This document shows positions 1-4,894 of a DNA stretch of 10,138 nucleotides, piece by piece (position 1 is the first letter of the stretch; the number at the start of each line of letters is the position of its first letter). The DNA comes from Chloroflexota bacterium. Its GTDB lineage: Bacteria > Chloroflexota > UBA4733. The notes under the pieces were generated by a model. It was not told where the DNA came from. It saw nothing but the letters and a program-made list of their open reading frames with translations, and did no database searches. Location: the NCBI GenBank assembly GCA_025980355.1, contig JAICXR010000085.1, positions 1-10,138 of the forward strand, read 5' to 3'. A program made the translations under genes and the position numbers.

Positions 1-305
1 ACCATCACGTCGCCGGCATCGTGGAGGGCGACCGGCGGTTCCTCTGCGGCGCACCAGCGGCGCAGCCGACGCAGCAACCCGCTGTGCCGGAGGAAGGCCG
101 GCGTCAGCTCTGCGCCCGGATAGGCGGTGCCGAACCGCGTCGGCACGCCGAGCAGGGAAACGCCGACTGGCGCGGCGGTCGGTTGAGGACGCACTATCGT
201 GTCGGCCAATCCTTCCGACGCCGGGGCATCCGGCGCGATACGTCGGTCCGGGGTCCACCCCAACCATACCGGATAGGCGGTGGGCGTCAGTGACCGTGGG
301 ACCAT
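1..305 (-). CDS. Arginase/agmatinase (ureohydrolase) family protein, N-terminal part, truncated by window edge
   Basis: Reading the minus strand from an ATG at 305 gives an open frame of 101 codons that leaves the window at position 1. After a 45-residue Pro-rich leader, residues 48-60 read VSLLGVPTRFGTA, followed by PGAELTPAFLRHSGLLRRL and, at 95-100, HDAGDV. This order (G-V-P...G near a first beta strand, a 'GP.alR..gL' helix, then 'D.GDv') is the usual N-terminal pattern of the arginase/agmatinase/formimidoylglutamase fold, Mn-dependent enzymes that hydrolyse guanidino or related C-N bonds. The metal-binding motifs (GGDHS, DAHxD) would lie beyond the edge, so substrate and activity cannot be judged. 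The leader is longer than in typical arginases; a later start is possible, but no ATG or GTG with a good ribosome site is seen there. It is divergent from the S9 peptidase gene. Family assignment is fairly sure, function is not. Confidence 0.68.
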   Translation of the reverse strand, partial: MVPRSLTPTAYPVWLGWTPDRRIAPDAPASEGLADTIVRPQPTAAPVGVSLLGVPTRFGTAYPGAELTPAFLRHSGLLRRLRRWCAAEEPPVALHDAGDVM

Positions 306-343
306 CGTGATAGTCCCATCCGGGGAGAATGCCGCGCCGTCCG

Positions 344-352
344 TGCTACGAT
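344..352 (+). promoter_or_regulatory. Putative extended -10 promoter for the S9 peptidase gene
   Basis: TGCTACGAT fits the extended -10 pattern TGnTAnnnT and lies about 55 bp before the ATG at 407 in the 101-bp divergent spacer. No good -35 hexamer is seen 17 bp upstream. Similar elements (TGCTACACT at 2419, TGGTACAGT at 4816) precede two other genes, which raises confidence a little. Confidence 0.4.
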
Positions 353-406
353 TGCGCCGCCCGTTCGCCACGCTCGTGGCCGCACCACCAGGAGATGACA
401 CCGCCC

Positions 407-2395
407 ATGCCCGAACATATCCCTGCTACAGCTCCGGCCACTCGACGCTGGCCGGTAGAGTCGCGGCTGGCGTACCCCGCTATCCAGGAGGTCGCGCCGT
501 CGCCGGATGGCCGTCAGGTCGCCTATACCGTCCGTGAGCCGCTCCTGACCGACGAGAAGAGCGAGTTCCTCACCCATCTCTACCTGGCGACGCGCGACGG
601 CGGCGAGCCGGTGCAGCTGACCTACGGCGACAGCAGCGATAGTAGCCCGGCCTGGTCGCCGGATGGCCGCTACCTTGCCTTCCTCAGCAACCGCCCCGGC
701 AAGCGCAATATCTACGTGCTGCGGCGGGACGGCGGCGAAGCCTGGCCCTTGACCCGTTATGACAAGACCGAAGTCGCCGGACTGCGCTGGTCGCCCGACG
801 GGACACGGATCGCCTTCCTGATGCCGGAACCGCCCAGCGAGGAGAAGGAGAAGCAGCGCAAAGCGCGGGACGACGCCAAGCAGTTCGGGGTGGACTTCGA
901 CTTTACCCACCTCTCTGTCGTGCCATTCGCCGTCGGGCCGCGCAAAGCGCCGGAGGCAAAACAGCTCACGCACGGCCGCTTCCAGGTGGTCGATTTCGAC
1001 TGGTCGCCGGACGGCGCACGGATCGCCTTTACCCACCAGCCCACGCCGGAGGCGGACACCTGGCTGGAGACGCGCCTGGCGATCATCGCCGCGGACGGCA
1101 GCGCCGACGCCGCGACGGACATCGCGCCGATTTTTGCCGGCGGCGCCCACCTCCACTTCGCGCCGGACGGTCGCTGGATCGCCTGCAAGGCCGGGGAACA
1201 GCCGCCGCACTGGGCCTTCGCCGCCCGGGTCGGGCTCTACCCCGTGCCCGGTGACGGCGCCGCCACGGCGCCGGCGGTACGCACCCTCGCCGCGACGCCG
1301 AACAGCGAGCCGAGCGTCCTGGGCTGGTCCCCCGACGGGCAGGCGGTGTACGTATTGGAGCAAAGCGGCACCGCCTCCCAGTTCATGGCCCTCCCCGTCG
1401 ACGGGACACCAGCCCGGCACCTGGCCGAAGTGGACCTCTATCGCATGCCGGCGTCCGCCAACCGCCAGGGGCAGATCGCCTTCGTGGGTCAGGATTTGCA
1501 CCAGCCCCAGGCGGTGTACCTGTTCGACGCGGGCCGCGGCGAGACGGTCAAGGTCGCCCAACCGCACCTCCCGGCGGACTGGCCAGAGGGTGAGCTGCCA
1601 TCGGCGGAGGTGATCCGCTGGCAGGCGCCGGACGGCCTGACGATCGAAGGCATCCTCACGTATCCGCTGGACTACCAGCCTGGCAAGCGCTATCCCCTGA
1701 TCGTCAGCATCCACGGCGGCCCGGCCGGCGTCTTCGCCCGGACGTTCCTGGCGGCGCCGGGCGGCCAGGCGGACGTGCTCAGCCTCACCGAACGCGGTTT
1801 CGCAATCCTGCGCCCCAATCCGCGCGGCTCCGGCGGCTACGGCCGTACGTTCCGTTTCGCCAACACCGGCGACTGGGGCGGCGGCGACTACCAGGACATC
1901 ATGGCCGGCGTGGACCACGTCATCGCCCTGGGCGTTGCCGACCCGGACCGCCTCGGCGTCGCCGGCTGGAGCTATGGCGGCTTTATGACGAGCTGGATCA
2001 TCACCCAGACCCATCGGTTCAAGGCCGCCTGCATCGGCGCCCCGGTCACCGACCCGATCAGCTTCAACGGTACGAGCGACATCCCCGGCTTCATCGCCGA
2101 CTATTTCGGCGCCGAGTCCTGGGACGCCCCCGAGCCCTATGCCCGGCAGAGCCCGATGGCGCACATCAAGGGCGCCACGACCCCGTCCCTCATCCAGCAT
2201 GGCGCCGACGATGTGCGCGTGCCGTTGGGCCAGGGCCGGGAATTGTTTAACGCCCTTCGGCGCCAGGGCGTGCCGACGGAGATGGTGATCTACCCCCGTC
2301 AGGGCCACGGGATCGGCGAGCCGCGCCTCATGTTGGACGTGACGCGCCGTGCCACCGCCTGGTTCGAACGCTGGATACCCGCTGGCCCGCGGTGA
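407..2395 (+). CDS. S9 family peptidase (prolyl oligopeptidase/acylaminoacyl-peptidase type)
   Basis: 662-aa serine peptidase of the S9 family, expected to release N-terminal or acylated residues from short peptides in the cytoplasm. The N-terminal ~390 residues form a beta-propeller: S/A-P-D-G repeats at about 32, 84, 129, 200, 252 and 308. The C-terminal ~260 residues are an alpha/beta-hydrolase. HGGPAG (436-441) supplies the oxyanion loop, GWSYGG holds the nucleophile Ser522, HGADD gives Asp602 and GHG gives His634, so the triad is complete. Length fits the family. No signal peptide is visible. A highly charged stretch (about 144-158, EEKEKQRKARDDAK) interrupts the propeller; similar charged insertions are common in this family. 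The start at 407 was preferred; an in-frame ATG at 395 directly abuts the AGGAG at 390-394 and is too close to it, while 407 is 12 nt away, slightly long. A further in-frame ATG at 329 would add a non-family leader. It probably forms a single-gene unit. Confidence 0.93.
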   Translation: MPEHIPATAPATRRWPVESRLAYPAIQEVAPSPDGRQVAYTVREPLLTDEKSEFLTHLYLATRDGGEPVQLTYGDSSDSSPAWSPDGRYLAFLSNRPGKRNIYVLRRDGGEAWPLTRYDKTEVAGLRWSPDGTRIAFLMPEPPSEEKEKQRKARDDAKQFGVDFDFTHLSVVPFAVGPRKAPEAKQLTHGRFQVVDFDWSPDGARIAFTHQPTPEADTWLETRLAIIAADGSADAATDIAPIFAGGAHLHFAPDGRWIACKAGEQPPHWAFAARVGLYPVPGDGAATAPAVRTLAATPNSEPSVLGWSPDGQAVYVLEQSGTASQFMALPVDGTPARHLAEVDLYRMPASANRQGQIAFVGQDLHQPQAVYLFDAGRGETVKVAQPHLPADWPEGELPSAEVIRWQAPDGLTIEGILTYPLDYQPGKRYPLIVSIHGGPAGVFARTFLAAPGGQADVLSLTERGFAILRPNPRGSGGYGRTFRFANTGDWGGGDYQDIMAGVDHVIALGVADPDRLGVAGWSYGGFMTSWIITQTHRFKAACIGAPVTDPISFNGTSDIPGFIADYFGAESWDAPEPYARQSPMAHIKGATTPSLIQHGADDVRVPLGQGRELFNALRRQGVPTEMVIYPRQGHGIGEPRLMLDVTRRATAWFERWIPAGPR

Positions 2396-2418
2396 TCCCG
2401 CGCGGCCCGCGAGCCTGC

Positions 2419-2427
2419 TGCTACACT
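2419..2427 (+). promoter_or_regulatory. Putative extended -10 promoter for the Uma2-arsA group
   Basis: TGCTACACT matches TGnTAnnnT, with TACACT sharing 4 of 6 bases with TATAAT. It sits in the 73-bp gap after the S9 peptidase gene and 41 bp before the ATG at 2469. No convincing -35 element is visible. If real, it makes the Uma2 gene and its downstream neighbours a separate transcription unit. Confidence 0.42.
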
Positions 2428-2456
2428 TGGCAGATGGCTCGACGTTCGGTGAAAAC

Positions 2457-2462
2457 GGGGAG
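2457..2462 (+). promoter_or_regulatory. Ribosome binding site fixing the Uma2 start
   Basis: GGGGAG lies 6 nt before the ATG at 2469. It favours this start over the longer open frame that extends back into the S9 peptidase gene and over the second ATG at 2481. Confidence 0.7.
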
Positions 2463-2468
2463 TTGCCC

Positions 2469-3086
2469 ATGGTCGCATCAATGCGCTGGACGATTGCCGA
2501 TCTGGCGGCGTTGCCGAACCTTCGGGAAGACTGCCGTTACGAAATCATCGACGGGGAGCTGCATGTGTCCAGCCAGCCTGATTGGCGCCATCAAGTCCTC
2601 GGCGACACTATCGTTGCCGCGCTCAACGCCTGGGGCGTTCGGGCGGGCAAAGGCCTCGCCGTGTCCGCTCCCGGCGTCATCTTTTCTCCGGAGAACGCGG
2701 TGGCGCCCGATGTGGTGTGGGTACGGCGGGAGCGCTTCGCGGCGGTGCTGGGACACGATGGCAAACTGCATGCGGCTCCCGACCTGATGGTGGAAATCCT
2801 CTCGCCAGGAACGACAAATATCCATCGCGACCGGGAGGCCAAAATGGACCTCTATTTCCGGTGGGGAGTCCTGGAGTATTGGATCGTCGATTGGCGACCG
2901 CGCCGACTCGAGGTCTACCGTCGCCAGGAGACGCAATTATGTGTGGTCGGGACGCTATCCGAGGACGACTTCGTACGATCGCCCAATCTGCCGGGTTTTA
3001 GCGCCACTTTGGGCGACCTCTTGGCGCAAATCCCCGAAGATATCGGTGACGCACCCGCGACCGAAGAGGACGATGATGGCGCGTGA
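2469..3086 (+). CDS. Uma2 family protein (DUF820, PD-(D/E)xK nuclease fold)
   Basis: 205-aa protein of the Uma2 family, a restriction-endonuclease-like fold abundant in Cyanobacteria and Chloroflexota whose cellular role is not established. The family's core is all present: YEIIDGEL near residues 24-31, H41 in the following helix, APDVVWV with Asp81, LMVEILSPGT with Glu109, and Lys125 in DREAKMDLYFRWGVLEYWIVD. Asp81, Glu109 and Lys125 are the expected PD-(D/E)xK residues, so the site looks intact. The last ~15 residues form an acidic tail (ATEEDDDGA). The start is set by a good ribosome site. ArsA follows after 37 bp with no terminator visible, so the two may be co-transcribed; I see no functional link between them. 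These genes are often present in many copies per genome and may be mobile or phage-related, but nothing nearby shows transfer. Confidence 0.92.
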   Translation: MVASMRWTIADLAALPNLREDCRYEIIDGELHVSSQPDWRHQVLGDTIVAALNAWGVRAGKGLAVSAPGVIFSPENAVAPDVVWVRRERFAAVLGHDGKLHAAPDLMVEILSPGTTNIHRDREAKMDLYFRWGVLEYWIVDWRPRRLEVYRRQETQLCVVGTLSEDDFVRSPNLPGFSATLGDLLAQIPEDIGDAPATEEDDDGA

Positions 3087-3123
3087 GCGCGGTTTCGCTC
3101 CGGACCGACGACGAGGATAGACA

Positions 3124-4350
3124 GTGCCACTTGAAACCCCGGCGGCCGCCAGCCCTCCCACCCGCCTGATCCTGTACGTCGGCAAGGGCGGCGTCGGCAA
3201 AACGACGATGGCGGCGGCCACCGCCGTGCGGGCGGCGGCACTGGGCCACCGCACGCTGGTGGTCAGCACGGACATTGCCCACAGCCTGGGCGACGTGCTC
3301 CAGGTCGAGCTCGGAGCGGAGCCGGCGGAGATCGGGGAGCGGCTCTTCGCCTACGAAGTCAATGTGCTGGACGAAGCCCGCCGCAGCTGGGGCAAGATGC
3401 AGGGCCAACTGGCCGATTTCCTGAAGCGCGAGGGCGTTACCGAGGTCCAGGCCGACGAGCTGGCCATCATGCCCGGCATGGAGGAAGTGGCCGCGCTGGT
3501 CCAGATCCGGCGTCAGAGCCGCACCGGCCAGTTCGACTGCATCGTCGTCGACGCGGCGCCGACGGGCGAGACGATCCGCCTGCTCAGCATGCCGGATTCC
3601 TTGCTCTGGTACGCCGGCCGCCTGCAAGAGTGGCGGGGACGCCTGATGCGCTTCGTCGGCCCGCTCCTGCGCAACGCCCTGCCCGACCTCAACGTGATCG
3701 AGTCGATGACGCAGCTCGCCGAACGCACCAAGGAGCTACGCCAGGACCTCACCAACCCGGAGCGCAGTTCCTACCGCATCGTCGTGACGCCGGACACGAT
3801 GGTGATCAAAGAGGCGCGCCGGGCGGAGACCTACCTCAATCTCTTCGACTACCCGATCGACGCGGTACTTACCAACCGCGTCCTCCCGGCGACCAACGCC
3901 GGAAACCCCTACCTGGACGCCATGCTGGCGCGCCAGCAACGGGCGATGGCGGAGGTTCGGAGTACGTTCGCCACCTTGCCGTTGTTGGAAGCGCCGCTGA
4001 GCGCCGAGGAGCCGCTCGGCCTCTCCGCGCTGGCTGAGCTGTCGCAGCAGGTCTTCGGCGACCGTGACCCGACGTTGGTGCTGCACCGCGGGGCGACGCA
4101 GCACATCGAGCGGCAAGGCGACGGCTACCTGCTGCAAATCCCCATGCCGAACGTCGAGGTGACCCGGCTCTCGCTGCTCAAACGCGGGGACGAGCTCTAC
4201 GTCGACGTCGGCAACTTCCGGCGGGAGATCACGCTGCCGCTGACGCTCGCCGCCCTGGAGCCGGGGACAGCCCGGGTGCATGCGGGCATGCTGGAGATCC
4301 CGTTCAGCGCCGCCCCCGCCGCGATGCCGGCGGCAGGGGCGCGCCGGTAA
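3124..4350 (+). CDS. arsA: ArsA/Get3-family ATPase with C-terminal Hsp20-like domain
   Basis: 408-aa single-module P-loop ATPase of the ArsA/Get3 group. The deviant Walker A is GKGGVGKTT (20-28) with the signature Lys21 and Lys26. Switch I is STDIAHS (48-54), Ile replacing the usual Pro of DPAHS. Switch II is DAAPTGETIRLLSMP (143-157), and TNR (250-252) probably contacts adenine. Residues ~331-395 fit the Hsp20-like domain attached to many bacterial ArsA proteins: YLLQIPMP, then DELYVDVGNFRREITLP, then the final beta strands with a G-x-L-E-I-P-F ending. I see no second ATPase half as in E. coli ArsA, no CxxC zinc motif of Get3, and no neighbouring arsR, arsB or arsD, so arsenite transport is not supported; a chaperone or client-targeting role is a reasonable inference. 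The GTG start is backed by GAGGA at 3113-3117, 6 nt upstream. The gene symbol marks the family, not a proven function. Confidence 0.92.
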   Translation: MPLETPAAASPPTRLILYVGKGGVGKTTMAAATAVRAAALGHRTLVVSTDIAHSLGDVLQVELGAEPAEIGERLFAYEVNVLDEARRSWGKMQGQLADFLKREGVTEVQADELAIMPGMEEVAALVQIRRQSRTGQFDCIVVDAAPTGETIRLLSMPDSLLWYAGRLQEWRGRLMRFVGPLLRNALPDLNVIESMTQLAERTKELRQDLTNPERSSYRIVVTPDTMVIKEARRAETYLNLFDYPIDAVLTNRVLPATNAGNPYLDAMLARQQRAMAEVRSTFATLPLLEAPLSAEEPLGLSALAELSQQVFGDRDPTLVLHRGATQHIERQGDGYLLQIPMPNVEVTRLSLLKRGDELYVDVGNFRREITLPLTLAALEPGTARVHAGMLEIPFSAAPAAMPAAGARR

Positions 4351-4421
4351 GCGTTCGGGGAGGTGGCACAGGCTGTGCGGCTAGGCGCCAGGGAACCGGC
4401 AACTGCAGAGAGGAAGTAACC

Positions 4422-4718
4422 GTGGAAGGGCTCGTCGCTATTCTGGGATTCAGCATCGGCGCCAGCGTCGGGACGGCGGTCGCCCGTGGCCTGGGTGAGG
4501 CGTTGCGCCCCGTCGCGGTCGGCGCGGTGCGGGCCGGCATGCAGGCGGGCGACGCCGCCCGCGCCGCGGCATCGTCGTTGGGGACGACCGTGGTCACCGC
4601 CGCCAGCGGCGCCAAGGAGAACCTCAGCGACATCACCGCCGAGGCGAGGCGGGAACGCAACGCCGCCGGGGATTCCCGCGACGCGCCGGCGCGGCGGATC
4701 GAAGTGGCGCACGAGTAG
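4422..4718 (+). CDS. Small Gly/Ala-rich protein, DUF5132-like
   Basis: 98-aa protein beginning GTG, with AGGA at 4411-4414 placed 7 nt upstream. Residues 2-45 are rich in Gly, Ala and Val with a GxxxG-like rhythm (GLVAILGFSIGASVGTAVARG, then RPVAVGAVRAGMQAG) and could be a weakly hydrophobic membrane-associated helix pair. Residues 60-80 are polar and amphipathic (ASGAKENLSDITAEARRER), followed by a disordered charged tail. The pattern 'RPV..G..RAGMQAGDAARAA....ENLSDI.AEAR' resembles DUF5132, small proteins of unknown function in bacteria and often near metal or stress genes. It follows arsA by 71 bp with no terminator between, so co-transcription is likely. Codon use looks like that of its neighbours. 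That it is a real gene is fairly sure from its ribosome site and position; the family call is only pattern-based. Confidence 0.7.
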   Translation: MEGLVAILGFSIGASVGTAVARGLGEALRPVAVGAVRAGMQAGDAARAAASSLGTTVVTAASGAKENLSDITAEARRERNAAGDSRDAPARRIEVAHE

Positions 4719-4766
4719 GCGCCGCCACGCGCCGATCAGCCATCTCCAGGCCACTTCCATCGTCCG

Positions 4767-4805
4767 CGGAACAACGGCGTGGCCGTCGCCCACGCCGTTG
4801 TTCCG
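4767..4805 (+). terminator. Perfect 16-bp-stem hairpin between the arsA group and cysS
   Basis: GGAACAACGGCGTGG (4768-4782) is exactly complementary to CCACGCCGTTGTTCC (4790-4804), with a 7-nt loop CCGTCGC. One more pair, C4767-G4805, extends the stem to 16 bp. It lies 49 bp after the stop of the small protein and 90 bp before the cysS start. No U-tract follows, so it is not a textbook intrinsic terminator. A terminator of the upstream unit is still the simplest reading, since high-GC bacteria often use hairpins without U-runs; an operator or leader element for cysS is the alternative. Confidence 0.55.
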
Positions 4806-4815
4806 ACGGTGAGAA

Positions 4816-4824
4816 TGGTACAGT
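4816..4824 (+). promoter_or_regulatory. Putative extended -10 promoter for cysS
   Basis: TGGTACAGT fits TGnTAnnnT and begins 11 bp after the hairpin. A TTGTTC (4798-4803) in the right arm of the hairpin could act as a poor -35 with a short 15-bp spacer. The cysS ATG is about 70 bp downstream, leaving a short 5' leader. Confidence 0.42.
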
Positions 4825-4883
4825 GGCGGGAGGCCGCGACCGAGCCGGCATGGGCGCCGAGCGCGGCCACTCGTCGCGCGCCA

Positions 4884-4888
4884 AGGAG
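4884..4888 (+). promoter_or_regulatory. Ribosome binding site fixing the cysS start
   Basis: AAGGAG (4883-4888) lies 6 nt before the ATG at 4895. It favours this start over the in-frame GTG at 4823, which overlaps the proposed -10 element and would add 24 residues. Confidence 0.7.
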
Positions 4889-4894
4889 AGAGGC

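Noticed and set aside
21..293. 90-codon plus-strand frame at the left edge
   Set aside because: Arg-rich shadow of the minus-strand arginase-family frame.
287..2470. 727-codon open frame on the minus strand opposite the S9 peptidase gene
   Set aside because: Its translation is Arg/Gly/Val-rich low-order sequence without domain motifs. It mirrors the real gene, which has a full catalytic triad; long antisense frames are expected at this G+C content.
3124..4350. Arsenic-resistance operon
   Set aside because: No arsR, arsB, arsC or arsD nearby, and the ATPase is the single-module Hsp20-tailed type.
4366..4378. GCACA-GGC-TGTGC inverted repeat between arsA and the small gene
   Set aside because: Arms of 5 bp with a 3-nt loop are too short to stand out in G+C-rich sequence; not a credible terminator.
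4719..4894. T-box riboswitch upstream of cysS
   Set aside because: CysRS genes of Firmicutes often carry T-boxes, but the gap is only 176 bp and I find no AGGGTGGNACCGCG-like antiterminator sequence or specifier stem.
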